DNA of 64,000 nucleotides from Rhizobium sp. NFR07 (lineage in GTDB: Bacteria; Pseudomonadota; Alphaproteobacteria; Rhizobiales; Rhizobiaceae), in NCBI RefSeq assembly GCF_900111905.1, contig NZ_FOKM01000010.1:186001-250000 (forward strand). Direction: 5' to 3'. The translations under genes and the position numbers were made by a program. Shown piece by piece: positions 49,377-58,545 of this stretch. Positions within the stretch are counted from its first letter, which is position 1, and each line of letters begins with the position of its first letter. The notes beneath the pieces are model-generated. The model was not told the DNA's origin, did no database searches, and saw only the letters and a list, made by a program, of their open reading frames with translations.

Positions 49377-51920
49377 GTGCCCACATTTTCGCCTAGTCTC
49401 GAAAAGGCGCTGCATCAGGCACTGACCTTCGCAAACGAGCGGCATCACGAATATGCCACGCTCGAACACCTGCTTTTGGCATTGATAGACGATGCCGATG
49501 CGGCGGCGGTCATGGGCGCTTGTAACGTCAATCTTGAAAACCTGCGCAAGACGGTTACCGACTATGTCGATAACGAGCTTGCCAACCTTGTCACCGGCTA
49601 TGACGAAGACAGCAAGCCGACTTCCGGCTTCCAGCGCGTCATCCAGCGGGCGGTGATCCATGTCCAGTCATCCGGCCGCGAAGAAGTAACCGGTGCCAAC
49701 GTGCTCGTCGCGATCTTCGCCGAGCGCGAGAGCCATGCTGCCTTCTTCCTGCAGGAGCAGGAAATGACCCGCTACGACGCGGTCAACTACATTTCCCACG
49801 GTATCGGCAAGCGCCCGGGTTCCTCCCAGACCCGTTCGCCGCGCGGCGCCGAGGAACCGGATTCCGACTCCAAGCCAACCCGTGGCGGCGAGCCGGAGGA
49901 CGGTTCCAGCAAGAAGCCTGCCGATGCGCTCAAGGCCTATTGCGTCAACCTCAACGACAAGGCCAAGGACGGTCGCATCGATCCTTTGATCGGGCGTCAT
50001 TCCGAGGTCAACCGTACGATCCAGGTCCTGTGCCGCCGGTCCAAGAACAACCCGCTTTATGTGGGTGATCCGGGCGTCGGCAAGACGGCCATCGCCGAAG
50101 GTCTTGCCAAGCGCATCGTCGAAGGCAAAGTGCCGGAAGCGCTGGCCGATGCGACCATCTTCTCGCTCGACATGGGCACGCTGCTCGCCGGTACCCGCTA
50201 TCGCGGTGACTTCGAGGAACGCCTGAAGCAGGTCGTCAAGGAACTGGAAGATTTTCCGGGTGCCGTTCTGTTCATCGACGAGATCCACACCGTCATCGGT
50301 GCGGGTGCGACGTCGGGCGGCGCCATGGATGCGTCCAACCTGTTGAAGCCGGCTCTGTCCTCCGGGCAGATCCGCTGCATCGGTTCGACCACCTACAAGG
50401 AATATCGCCAGTTCTTCGAAAAGGACCGGGCTCTGGTCCGTCGCTTCCAGAAGATCGACGTCAACGAGCCGTCGATCGATGATGCGATCGAGATCATGAA
50501 GGGCCTGAAGCCCTATTTCGAGGACTATCACAAGCTGCGCTACACCAACGACGCTATCAAGTCGGCGGTGGAACTGTCGGCCCGCTACATCTCCGACCGT
50601 AAGCTGCCGGACAAGGCGATCGACGTGATCGACGAGACCGGTGCGGCGCAGATGCTGCTGCCGGCCTCCAAGCGCCGCAAGCTGATCACCGAGAAGGAGA
50701 TCGAGGCGACCATCGCCACGATGGCCCGTATTCCGGCAAAGACGGTTTCCAAGGATGACGAGCAGGTTCTCGCCAATCTGGAAAAGGAACTGCGTTCCGT
50801 CGTCTACGGTCAGGATGAGGCGATCGAAGCGTTGTCTACCGCGATCAAGCTGGCTCGTGCCGGCCTTCGCGAACCGAACAAGCCGATCGGTTCCTACGTC
50901 TTTTCCGGCCCCACGGGCGTCGGCAAGACGGAAGTGGCCAAGCAGCTTGCCGCCTCGCTCGGCGTGGAACTTCTGCGCTTCGACATGTCGGAATACATGG
51001 AACGCCACACGGTCTCGCGACTGCTCGGCGCACCTCCCGGTTATGTCGGCTTCGACCAGGGCGGTCTTCTGACCGACCAGGTGGACCAGCATCCGCACAG
51101 CGTGGTCCTGCTCGACGAAATCGAGAAGGCGCATCCGGATATCTACAATATCCTGCTGCAGGTCATGGACCATGGTTCGCTGACCGACCACAACGGCAAG
51201 AAGATCGACTTCCGCAACGTCATCCTGATCATGACGACCAATGCGGGCGCATCGGAAATGGCCAAGGCCGCGATCGGCTTCGGTTCCTCCAAGCGCACCG
51301 GCGAAGACGAAGAGGCATTGAACCGCCTGTTCACGCCGGAATTCCGCAACCGTCTCGACGCGACGATCCCGTTCGCGCCGCTGCCGACGGAAGTCATTCA
51401 TCAGGTCGTGCAGAAGTTCGTCATGCAGCTGGAAACGCAGCTGTCCGAGCGCAACGTCACTTTCGACCTGCACGAGGACGCGATCGCCTGGCTGGCGGAC
51501 AAGGGTTACGACGAGAGAATGGGCGCACGTCCGCTGTCTCGCGTCATCCAGGAACACATCAAGAAGCCGCTCGCCAACGAGATCCTGTTCGGTGCGCTGC
51601 GCAAGGGTGGTGTCGTCCGCGTGACGGTCGGCAAGGGCGAAGACGGCAAGGACAAGCTGGTGCTGGATTCCATTCCGGAAGCCGTGCCGGTGAAGCCGAA
51701 GCCTGAAGCCGAGGTCGAAGAGGCAGTCGAGGAGGCGAAAGCCAAGACGGCCAAGCCTAAGGCAGCCAAAAAGTCCGCGCCGAAGGGTAAGGATGGTGGC
51801 AAGTCCACCGGCGCTGCCAAGGCCAAGGCGGACGACGACGGCGACGTGATTGCCGAAGACGCCCCGAAGCCCGCTTCCCGCAAGGGCAGCACGGTTCCAC
51901 GGGTGCCGAAGAGCAAGTAA
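49377..51920 (+). CDS. clpA: ATP-dependent Clp protease ATP-binding subunit ClpA
   Basis: The AAA+ unfoldase that feeds ClpP. The 847-residue protein has the Clp N domain with two repeats (about 1-145, where ClpS docks), a linker, the first AAA domain (Walker A GDPGVGKTA near 229, VLFIDEIHTVIGAG) and the second (GPTGVGKTE near 511, SVVLLDEIEKAHPD, and the ClpP-binding IGF-type loop AAIGFGSS near 638). After residue about 760 comes a low-complexity tail of about 85 residues rich in Lys, Ala, Glu and Pro, absent from E. coli ClpA (758 residues). The start is GTG at 49377 with GAGGAA upstream, giving MPTFSPSLEKALHQAL. Confidence 0.95.
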   Translation: MPTFSPSLEKALHQALTFANERHHEYATLEHLLLALIDDADAAAVMGACNVNLENLRKTVTDYVDNELANLVTGYDEDSKPTSGFQRVIQRAVIHVQSSGREEVTGANVLVAIFAERESHAAFFLQEQEMTRYDAVNYISHGIGKRPGSSQTRSPRGAEEPDSDSKPTRGGEPEDGSSKKPADALKAYCVNLNDKAKDGRIDPLIGRHSEVNRTIQVLCRRSKNNPLYVGDPGVGKTAIAEGLAKRIVEGKVPEALADATIFSLDMGTLLAGTRYRGDFEERLKQVVKELEDFPGAVLFIDEIHTVIGAGATSGGAMDASNLLKPALSSGQIRCIGSTTYKEYRQFFEKDRALVRRFQKIDVNEPSIDDAIEIMKGLKPYFEDYHKLRYTNDAIKSAVELSARYISDRKLPDKAIDVIDETGAAQMLLPASKRRKLITEKEIEATIATMARIPAKTVSKDDEQVLANLEKELRSVVYGQDEAIEALSTAIKLARAGLREPNKPIGSYVFSGPTGVGKTEVAKQLAASLGVELLRFDMSEYMERHTVSRLLGAPPGYVGFDQGGLLTDQVDQHPHSVVLLDEIEKAHPDIYNILLQVMDHGSLTDHNGKKIDFRNVILIMTTNAGASEMAKAAIGFGSSKRTGEDEEALNRLFTPEFRNRLDATIPFAPLPTEVIHQVVQKFVMQLETQLSERNVTFDLHEDAIAWLADKGYDERMGARPLSRVIQEHIKKPLANEILFGALRKGGVVRVTVGKGEDGKDKLVLDSIPEAVPVKPKPEAEVEEAVEEAKAKTAKPKAAKKSAPKGKDGGKSTGAAKAKADDDGDVIAEDAPKPASRKGSTVPRVPKSK

Positions 51921-51942
51921 TCGCTCTCATATCGATTGAAAG

Positions 51943-51971
51943 AAAGATGCCGGGCTTGTCCCGGCATCTTT
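51943..51971 (+). terminator. Rho-independent terminator of clpSA
   Basis: AAAGATGCCGGG, loop CTTGT, CCCGGCATCTTT: a 12-base stem with T residues in and after the right arm, 23 bases after the clpA stop. Confidence 0.85.
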
Positions 51972-52013
51972 GTGTTTGTAGGCATGGATTGACCAATAAC
52001 AGATGGAATCCCG

Positions 52014-52763
52014 ATGTCTGCAGAGCAGCGCATTGAGCGCGGGAGCTTGAACTGGTTCCTTGTCGGCATGCGCGGCGTGCTGTCATTGCCAGCCCTGATC
52101 CTCATGACATCCTATGTCGGTTTCAGCGCCTTTGCGCTTGAGGCGGGTCTTTCCCGATCCGAGGCGGTGGCGATGACGCTCGGCATATGGGCGCTGCCGG
52201 CCCAGATGATCCTGGTTGGCTCGATGCTGGGCGGCGCCAATATCGCGGCGTCCTTTCTCGCAGTCACGCTTTCGTCGATCCGCATGATGCCGATGGTCGC
52301 CTCGATCGTACCGGAAATGCGCACGCCGAAGACGCCGGTGTGGATCCTGCTATTCCTGTCGCATTTCATTGCGATCACATCCTGGGTGTTCGCGGCGACC
52401 CATCTTCGAGACGTGCCGCGCCAGCATCGCGTCGTCTTTTTTGCCGGGTTCGGCATGACGCTGACGCTGACCAACGCCGTCATCGTCGGTATCAGCTACG
52501 GTATCGTCTCGCAGTTTCCACCGATGGTCGCCGGGGCGCTTTTCATGCTGACGCCGGTCTATTTCGTCTCGTCGATATGGGCGAGCGCCAAGCAGGTCGT
52601 CGTCAAGCTGGCCTTCGTCATCGGCGTCGTTCTTGGTCCGCTGATGGCACTCGTCTCGCCGCAGTTCGACGTACTGATCGCAGGCATCGGCGGCGGCACG
52701 ATTGCCTATCTGATCGACAGATATCGCCGCCGGCGAAAAGCCGTCTCGCAGGAGAGCGCTTGA
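52014..52763 (+). CDS. azlC: AzlC family branched-chain amino acid exporter subunit
   Basis: The large subunit of the AzlCD (LIV-E type) exporter for branched-chain amino acids, 249 residues with about six predicted transmembrane helices. It has the family start GMRGVLSLPALILMTSYVGF and the characteristic SSIRMMPMVASIVPEMR near residue 87. The azlD start overlaps its stop by one base (TGATG). The pair may relieve overflow from ilvIH, but the genes are not linked. The exact substrate is not proven by sequence. Confidence 0.88.
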   Translation: MSAEQRIERGSLNWFLVGMRGVLSLPALILMTSYVGFSAFALEAGLSRSEAVAMTLGIWALPAQMILVGSMLGGANIAASFLAVTLSSIRMMPMVASIVPEMRTPKTPVWILLFLSHFIAITSWVFAATHLRDVPRQHRVVFFAGFGMTLTLTNAVIVGISYGIVSQFPPMVAGALFMLTPVYFVSSIWASAKQVVVKLAFVIGVVLGPLMALVSPQFDVLIAGIGGGTIAYLIDRYRRRRKAVSQESA

Positions 52764-53101
52764 TGCTGGAAGAATATTGGGTCTATGTGCTGATTGCCGT
52801 GGCGGGCTTCCTTGCGACCGATTTCTGGCGCTGGCTCGGCGTGCTTGCGGGCAACCGGCTGAATGAGGAATCCGAGGCGTTGAACTGGGTGAGGGCGGTC
52901 GCGACCGCTCTTGTCATGGCGGTTACGGCAAAGCTCATCGTTTTTCCGACGGGCACGCTTGCGAATTCGCCGCTGTGGCTTCGGCTCGCCGCGGCAGGCA
53001 TCGGCTTTGCCCTCTTTCTCGCCAGCGGAAAGAAGGTCGCGGTCGGCGTCGCGGCGCCGATCGCCATTCTCGTTGTCGGGCTGCTGATCCTGCAGCCCTG
53101 A
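52763..53101 (+). CDS. azlD: AzlD family membrane protein
   Basis: The small partner of AzlC, 112 residues with three or four predicted transmembrane helices (about 5-22, 38-58, 66-85 and 90-110). AzlD pairs are needed for export of branched-chain amino acids or analogues. The start codon shares one base with the azlC stop. Its stop lies in a hairpin shared with the convergent HIT gene. Confidence 0.82.
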   Translation: MLEEYWVYVLIAVAGFLATDFWRWLGVLAGNRLNEESEALNWVRAVATALVMAVTAKLIVFPTGTLANSPLWLRLAAAGIGFALFLASGKKVAVGVAAPIAILVVGLLILQP

Positions 53102-53116
53102 CCGGTGGCCGGTCAG
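53098..53116. terminator. Hairpin shared by convergent azlD and HIT genes
   Basis: CTGACCGG, loop TGG, CCGGTCAG form a perfect eight-base stem. The azlD stop codon lies in the left arm and the HIT-protein stop in the right arm. Confidence 0.55.
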
Positions 53117-53535
53117 CCGCCGAGTTCGCCGATCACCTTTTCGGCGTTCGCGGCCAGAACCGCGTTGTCTTCCATCTGACCCGAGTGAGGCTTCATGGGC
53201 ACGCTCTCGTAGCGCGGGATCACGTGGAAATGCAGATGGAACACGGTCTGGCCTGCTGCCGGCTCGTTGAACTGGATCACCGTCACGCCATCGGCGTCGA
53301 AGGCGTCCTTGGCCGCCTTGGCGAGCTTCTGCACGATCGGGATCAGTTTGGAGAGTACAGCCGGATCGGCATCCAGGATATTACGGGAGGGCGTTTTCGG
53401 TATCACCAGCAGGTGACCTGGCGACTGTGGCATCACGTCCATGAAGGCCAGCGTATCGGCATCCTCGTAAACGCGATGGCAGGGGATCTCGCCGCGCAGG
53501 ATCTTGCCGAAGATATTGTTCGGATCGTAGCTCAT
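53113..53535 (-). CDS. HIT family nucleotide-binding protein
   Basis: A 140-residue protein of the histidine triad family, which hydrolyses nucleoside phosphoramidates or nucleotide conjugates such as AMP-lysine. The triad is seen in VFHLHFHVIPRYE near residue 97, and the N-terminal IFGKILRGEIPCHRVYED is typical of HINT-like proteins. It is one of several genes running leftwards to here: RidA, GDPD, DUF482, HIT. Confidence 0.92.
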   Translation of the reverse strand: MSYDPNNIFGKILRGEIPCHRVYEDADTLAFMDVMPQSPGHLLVIPKTPSRNILDADPAVLSKLIPIVQKLAKAAKDAFDADGVTVIQFNEPAAGQTVFHLHFHVIPRYESVPMKPHSGQMEDNAVLAANAEKVIGELGG

Positions 53536-53561
53536 GGGATGTCCTCTCCTTAAGTTTCTGA

Positions 53562-54758
53562 TCAGTCTTCCTGCTGCCGTTCGCCTTTGCGGAAGGGGCT
53601 GTGCTCGGACAGATATTCGTTCATGTGCTCCACGTCATCCCGCTCGCGTTCCAGATAGTCGGCGACGGCGTGGCGGAGGCCCGGATGGGCGATGTAGTGC
53701 ATGGAATGGGTGGTGACGGGCAGGTAGCCGCGCGCCAGCTTGTGCTCGCCCTGCGCCCCGGCCTCCACCCGTTTCAGGCCTTTTGCCAGCGCGAAGTCGA
53801 TTGCCTGGTGATAGCAGACCTCGAAATGCAGGAAGGGGTGGTCCTCGATACAGCCCCAGTGGCGGCCGTAGAGCGTATCGCCGCCGATGAAATTGATCGC
53901 GCCGGCGATGTAGCGGCCATCGCGTTTTGCCATGACGAGCAGGACGTCTTCGGGCATGCGCTCGCCGATCAGGGAATAGAAACTGCGCGTCAGGTAGGGC
54001 CGGCCCCATTTGCGCCCACCGGTATCCATGTAGAAGTCGAAGAACTGGTCCCAGATCTCCTCGGTCAGGTCCTTGCCGGTCAGCCAGTCGATGGTGATGC
54101 CGTTTTCCAGCGCGGCACGGCGTTCCTTCTTCAGCGCCTTGCGCTTGCGGGACGCCAGTGTCTCGAGGAAGGCGTTGTGATCGGCATAGCCTTCATTGAT
54201 GAAGTGGAACTGCTTGTCGGTGCGGTGCAGATACTCAGCGTCGGTGAAGATCTCGACCTCCTCGTCCGGCACGAAGGTGACATGCGCCGATGAGACGCCG
54301 AGTTGCCGTGTCACTTCCTGGAGACCTGCGGCGAGCGTCGCCTGCATCCCCTCGCGATCGTAGCCTTCCGCGACCAGAAGGCGCGAGCCGGTCGCGGGGG
54401 TAAACGGGATCGAGCATTGCAGCTTCGGATAATAACGCCCGCCGGCTCGCTCGAAGGCGTCCGCCCAGCCGTGGTCGAAGACATATTCGCCCTGGCTGTG
54501 GTTCTTCAGATAGGCGGGAATCGCGCCGACCAGCATTCCACTCTCGTTTTCGAGCAGGACGTGATGCCCGAGCCATCCGCTCTTGGCATTGGCCGAACGG
54601 GATTCCTCCAGCGCCGACAGGAAGGCGTGGGAGAGAAACGGATTGTAGGGCGTTTCCTCGGAGGCGCTGGCCTTCGACGCGCCCGAAAGCCGCGACCAGC
54701 TTTGCGGGCTGATCGCGGCAAAGGACTTTTCGATGCGGATCGTCAGGTTTGCGGTCAT
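53562..54758 (-). CDS. DUF482 / FemAB-like GNAT family protein
   Basis: A 398-residue protein of the DUF482 group (peptidogalycan biosynthesis-like, related to FemAB acyltransferases). Conserved parts are SAKSGWLGHHV-like YNPFLSHAFLSALEES near residue 41, EYVFDHGWADAFERAGGRYY near 90, RKRKALKKERRAALENGI near 200 and GLKRVEAGAQGEHKLARGY near 342. It is thought to be an acyltransferase using an aminoacyl or acyl donor, but no substrate is known. The ATG at 54758 is preferred over one 22 codons upstream on family length. Confidence 0.78.
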   Translation of the reverse strand: MTANLTIRIEKSFAAISPQSWSRLSGASKASASEETPYNPFLSHAFLSALEESRSANAKSGWLGHHVLLENESGMLVGAIPAYLKNHSQGEYVFDHGWADAFERAGGRYYPKLQCSIPFTPATGSRLLVAEGYDREGMQATLAAGLQEVTRQLGVSSAHVTFVPDEEVEIFTDAEYLHRTDKQFHFINEGYADHNAFLETLASRKRKALKKERRAALENGITIDWLTGKDLTEEIWDQFFDFYMDTGGRKWGRPYLTRSFYSLIGERMPEDVLLVMAKRDGRYIAGAINFIGGDTLYGRHWGCIEDHPFLHFEVCYHQAIDFALAKGLKRVEAGAQGEHKLARGYLPVTTHSMHYIAHPGLRHAVADYLERERDDVEHMNEYLSEHSPFRKGERQQED

Positions 54759-54873
54759 TCCTGAATATTCATGACTTCCTGTGACGCCCCGCAGGATACG
54801 GGACGCGATATCACTTAATAACATTCACGCATCTTGCCGCCGAAGATCGATGGATGACCTCCGAAACAATGCG

Positions 54874-55602
54874 TCAGCGGGCAGTAACCTCGCGCGGGTC
54901 GAACCCTTCGAAGGTTATCTGGTCGCCGTGAAGATAGCTATGCACAAGCGCGTTTTCATCCCTCACCGTCCAGGTAATGACCGGCATGCCCGCACGTCTC
55001 TGGGCGGTGATGAAGGAATTCGGCAGATGCGGCCAGTGGTAGGAGATGAAATCCAGGCCGAGCTGCATCGCTTCGTCGTGCTGGAAGAACTCTTCCGGCT
55101 TGTCGCCCATGGCGGTGAGGCCGATGGGGTAGGGCGCGCCGACCCTCTTCAGGTCGCGAAGGATATGGTGGTCGAAGCTCATCAGCGCGACCTTGCCCTG
55201 ATAGCCCTCCAGCACCTCCAGCACGTCCTCGACGAAGCCGTCATCCTCTTCCGCGGCGCGTCCCTTGATCTCGATGACGAGGGGAGCGCGCCCGGCGACC
55301 AGCGTCAGCATCTGCTTCAGCGTTGGGATCTTGTCGGCGGTGCCGCCGATCGCCAGCATGCCGAGTTCGGAGGCGGTGCGCTCGCGCACGTCGCCCTGGA
55401 TGCCGCAGAGGCGCTCCAGCTTGTCGTCATGGAAGACCATCGGAATGCTGTCGGCCGAAAGCTGGATATCGCATTCGATCGCGAACCCCGCCTCGATGGC
55501 GCGTGAAAAGGCCGAGAGAGAATTCTCCCAGACCTTATCGTTCATGTCGTGGTAGCCCCGGTGGGCGACCGGCAGATCCTTGATCCACGCTAGGGATGTC
55601 AT
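54874..55602 (-). CDS. Glycerophosphodiester phosphodiesterase
   Basis: Hydrolyses glycerophosphodiesters to glycerol 3-phosphate and an alcohol. The 242-residue protein has the GDPD motif His14-Arg15 (VAHRGYHD), metal ligands Glu26-Asn27 (VWENSLSAF) and Glu-x-Asp in AIECDIQLSADS near 47, and the second His in IPMVFHDDKLERL near 59. No signal peptide, so it probably acts in the cytoplasm. Its start overlaps the RidA stop by ATGA. Confidence 0.9.
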   Translation of the reverse strand: MTSLAWIKDLPVAHRGYHDMNDKVWENSLSAFSRAIEAGFAIECDIQLSADSIPMVFHDDKLERLCGIQGDVRERTASELGMLAIGGTADKIPTLKQMLTLVAGRAPLVIEIKGRAAEEDDGFVEDVLEVLEGYQGKVALMSFDHHILRDLKRVGAPYPIGLTAMGDKPEEFFQHDEAMQLGLDFISYHWPHLPNSFITAQRRAGMPVITWTVRDENALVHSYLHGDQITFEGFDPREVTAR

Positions 55603-56069
55603 GCGTCGATCTCGATGATGGCTTCGACCTCGACCGCCGCGTTGAACGGCAGGCCGGCCATGCCGACGGCCGAGCGGGCATGCTTGCCGGCATCGCCGAA
55701 GACGGTGGCGATCAGGTTCGATGCGCCGTTGGTGACGAGGTGCTGTTCGGTGAAGCCGGGCGCGGAGGCAACGAAGCTCGTCAGCTTGACGAACTGGCGG
55801 ATGCGGGAAAGGTCGCCGCCGAGGGCGGCCTTGGCCTGGGCGATCACGTTGATGGCGCAGAGTTCGGCGGCGCGCTGTCCGGTGGCGACGTCGATCTCGG
55901 CGCCGAGAAGGCCGAGTGCAGCGATCTTGCCATTTTCAAGCGGCAGCTGGCCGGAGACATAGAGCGTGTTGCCGCTGATGCGCGTCGGCAGGTAGTTCGC
56001 GGCGGGCGCGGCTGCTTCCGGAAGGGTGTAGCCCAGTTCCTTCAGGCGGCTTTCGATGGCATCTGACAT
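55599..56069 (-). CDS. RidA family enamine/imine deaminase
   Basis: A 156-residue member of the Rid/YjgF family, which destroys reactive 2-aminoacrylate and related imines. The conserved arginine that holds the substrate is in HARSAVGMAGLPFNA near residue 133, and the motif SGNTLYVSGQLPLENGKI is near 31. The length is about 25 residues more than E. coli RidA, with an N-terminal extension typical of the longer Rid subgroup. The ATG at 56069 has GGAG eight bases upstream. First gene of the leftward run. Confidence 0.88.
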   Translation of the reverse strand: MSDAIESRLKELGYTLPEAAAPAANYLPTRISGNTLYVSGQLPLENGKIAALGLLGAEIDVATGQRAAELCAINVIAQAKAALGGDLSRIRQFVKLTSFVASAPGFTEQHLVTNGASNLIATVFGDAGKHARSAVGMAGLPFNAAVEVEAIIEIDA

Positions 56070-56182
56070 TTCGGTCTCCGGTTGTTTTGTTGTCAAGCGT
56101 ACAAAAATCCTGCATCAAGGTCATAACCTCGGCGGATGGCGTTCTTATAACACCTGACCTCGAGTCCAACAGGAGAATGTGA

Positions 56183-57052
56183 ATGCTGCGCACGAGCCTC
56201 GCGCTGTTCCTTGTCGCTGGTACCGCTTTGTCGGGTGCCGGTGTCGCCATGGCCGCCCCGCTGACGCCTCCATTGACGGCAGACAGCGCCGCGCGCCTTC
56301 TGGTGCCGCATCGCGCAGTCTATGACCTCAAGCTCAAGGATGCCTCGGAACGTTCCGGCATCGAGGGCATGTTCGGCCGTATGGTGTACGAGTTCAACGG
56401 TTCGGCCTGCACCGGCTTCACCACCAATTTCCGCCTCGTGACCAAGATCAGCACCGGCGAGGAAACGCGTGTCAGCGACCAGCAGACGAAGACTTTCGAG
56501 GATCTCTCCGCCGGCCAGTTCCATTTCGAGACAAAGTCCTTCACCGACGAACAGCCGGACAAGGCGCTCACCGGCGATGCCAGCCAGGGCGAGGGCGGGG
56601 TGAAGGTGGAACTGCAGGGCCAGAACGGTCGGGAGATCGATCTACCCGCCAGCGACTTCCCCACCAGCCACATGCTCGACATCATCCGCAATGCCAAGGA
56701 AGACAAGCGCATCTTCGAAACGCGGGTCTTCGACGGTTCGGAAAACGGCGACCAGTCGCTCCTGACCTCAACGGTGATCGGCAAGGCCGAGACACCGGAA
56801 AAGGGCGATGCGGATGCAGGCAGTGCCGGCGAGTTTGCCCAGACGCAATACTGGCCGGTGACGATAGCCTATTTCAACGACGGGGCTGCCGGTGATCCGA
56901 CGCCGGTCTACAACATGTCGTTCAAGCTCTATGAAAACGGCATCACCCGGGACCTCACCATGGATTACGGCGACTTCGCCCTGCAGGGCAGCCTGGTGAA
57001 GCTGGAAGTGCTGAAGAAGCAGCAGGACCCGTGCCCCGCCACGCCGAAATAG
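56183..57052 (+). CDS. eipB: Cell envelope integrity protein EipB (DUF1849)
   Basis: A periplasmic beta-spiral protein, 289 residues, required for envelope integrity and virulence in Brucella. A signal peptide spans residues 1-24 (ending AMAAPL). The start LLVPHRAVYDLKLKD of the mature domain is diagnostic, and two cysteines that form a conserved disulfide are present (FNGSACTGF near 75 and the C-terminal QQDPCPATPK). It stands alone on its strand with a 36-base-distant neighbour of unknown link. Confidence 0.9.
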   Translation: MLRTSLALFLVAGTALSGAGVAMAAPLTPPLTADSAARLLVPHRAVYDLKLKDASERSGIEGMFGRMVYEFNGSACTGFTTNFRLVTKISTGEETRVSDQQTKTFEDLSAGQFHFETKSFTDEQPDKALTGDASQGEGGVKVELQGQNGREIDLPASDFPTSHMLDIIRNAKEDKRIFETRVFDGSENGDQSLLTSTVIGKAETPEKGDADAGSAGEFAQTQYWPVTIAYFNDGAAGDPTPVYNMSFKLYENGITRDLTMDYGDFALQGSLVKLEVLKKQQDPCPATPK

Positions 57053-57141
57053 TTGTGCCTCGTAAGGATGTCCGCCTATCTGCGGATGTCTCGACACCGT
57101 GTCGGAACCATGTGTATCTCTTCCATGTGAAGGAGTGATTC

Positions 57142-57336
57142 ATGGCGTTGATCGGTTTCAAGAATACCCACAATCAGGAGATCTACGTCAATCCGGCGCA
57201 GATCCTCTATCTGATGCCGTTCGAGGAGGGGGTGACGATCATCACCTTCGCGGCCGCCGGCAGTAGCGGCCAGCCGCATGCGGTCTACGTCCGTGGCCAT
57301 GTCGATCAGGTGCGGCAGAAGATTGGTACGGGTTGA
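57142..57336 (+). CDS. Small FlbD-like protein of unknown function
   Basis: A 64-residue protein, MALIGFKNTHNQEIYVNPAQ then a region predicted as strands and a final helix-like RGHVDQVRQKI. The arrangement recalls the flagellar FlbD fold (short strand, NPxxI, strands, then VxExV), but no flagellar genes are near and I do not assign it. A ribosome site (GAAGGAG) precedes the ATG. Confidence 0.7.
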   Translation: MALIGFKNTHNQEIYVNPAQILYLMPFEEGVTIITFAAAGSSGQPHAVYVRGHVDQVRQKIGTG

Positions 57337-57529
57337 GGGCAGGGCCGCTCGCTTTTGCTGAAAGGTGACAAAGCCCTTGCATTTGTGGGCAATGGCTTGT
57401 ATGGCCACCCGCATTCCACACGTAAGGCATGGGATTGACCGGGAGAAATCCGGAAAATTCCGCCGGTGGCCGGCCCGAAGGGTCTGCTGTTCGCCTTGCG
57501 GAGGTTCAACCGGAAAAGGATAACAAGGC

Positions 57530-58303
57530 ATGGCATTGCCCGATTTCTCTATGCGCCAGCTTCTCGAAGCAGGCGTCCACTTCGGCCACCAGACGCACCG
57601 CTGGAACCCGAAGATGAAGCCGTACATCTTCGGCGACCGTAACAACATCCACATCATCGACCTGGCCCAGACCGTTCCGATGCTGTCGCGCGCCCTTCAG
57701 GTCGTGTCCGACACCGTCGCCCGTGGCGGCCGCGTTCTCTTCGTCGGCACCAAGCGTCAGGCTTCCGAGCTGATCGCTGATTCGGCCAAGCGTTCTGCCC
57801 AGTACTACGTCAACTCCCGCTGGCTCGGCGGCATGATGACCAACTGGAAGACCATTTCGAACTCGATCGCCCGTCTGCGCAAGCTCGACGAGATCCTGGC
57901 TTCGGAACAGTCCGGCTACTCCAAGAAGGAGCGCCTGAACCTCGAGCGCGAACGCGAGAAGCTGGACAAGGCTCTCGGCGGTATCCGCGACATGGGCGGC
58001 GTTCCGGACCTGATGTTCATCATCGACACGAACAAGGAAAAGATCGCAATCGACGAAGCCAAGCGCCTGGGCATCCCGGTCGTCGCTATCATCGACTCGA
58101 ACTGCGATCCTGACCAGATCGACTACGCGATCCCGGGCAACGACGACGCTTCGCGCGCCATCGCTCTCTACTGCGACCTGATCGCTCGCGCTGCGATCGA
58201 CGGCATCGCTCGCCAGCAGGGCGCTTCGGGCCGTGACCTCGGCGCTTCCGCCGAAGCTCCGGTCGAGCCGGCTCTCGAAGGCGAAGCCGAAGCCCAGGCT
58301 TAA
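57530..58303 (+). CDS. rpsB: Small ribosomal subunit protein uS2
   Basis: The 257-residue uS2 protein assembles late on the 30S subunit and helps recruit bS1. Typical segments are FSMRQLLEAGVHFGHQTHRW at 6-25, RNNIHIIDLAQTVPML near 37, and PDLMFIIDTNKEKIAIDEAK near 157. The C-terminus has a short acidic Ala/Glu extension. The AAAAGGATAACAAGGC ribosome site precedes the ATG. It leads the rpsB-tsf transcript, as in most bacteria. Confidence 0.97.
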   Translation: MALPDFSMRQLLEAGVHFGHQTHRWNPKMKPYIFGDRNNIHIIDLAQTVPMLSRALQVVSDTVARGGRVLFVGTKRQASELIADSAKRSAQYYVNSRWLGGMMTNWKTISNSIARLRKLDEILASEQSGYSKKERLNLEREREKLDKALGGIRDMGGVPDLMFIIDTNKEKIAIDEAKRLGIPVVAIIDSNCDPDQIDYAIPGNDDASRAIALYCDLIARAAIDGIARQQGASGRDLGASAEAPVEPALEGEAEAQA

Positions 58304-58348
58304 TCGCCGGGTTGGAGCGGACGATCCGCTCCCCATCCAGGTAAAAGC

Positions 58349-58387
58349 CCAAGGCCAGAGATATCAATCCCTGGCCTTGGTCGTTTA
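58349..58387 (+). terminator. Hairpin between rpsB and tsf
   Basis: CCAAGGCCAG at 58349-58358 pairs with CTGGCCTTGG at 58371-58380, followed by TCGTTT. It could partially terminate rpsB transcription or stabilise the rpsB message ahead of tsf. Confidence 0.65.
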
Positions 58388-58545
58388 AGGCCCAACGTCT
58401 TGCCGGCCACGTTGCCGACGAACGAGACGAGGGCTGGGGCTGATCTTCATCACCCTGTCACACTTCCGGGTACATTCGTTCCCAAAACCTTGAGTTCGCC
58501 GAGGTTTTCCGGCGACACGCAACAAGAACCGACAAGAGGCTCACA

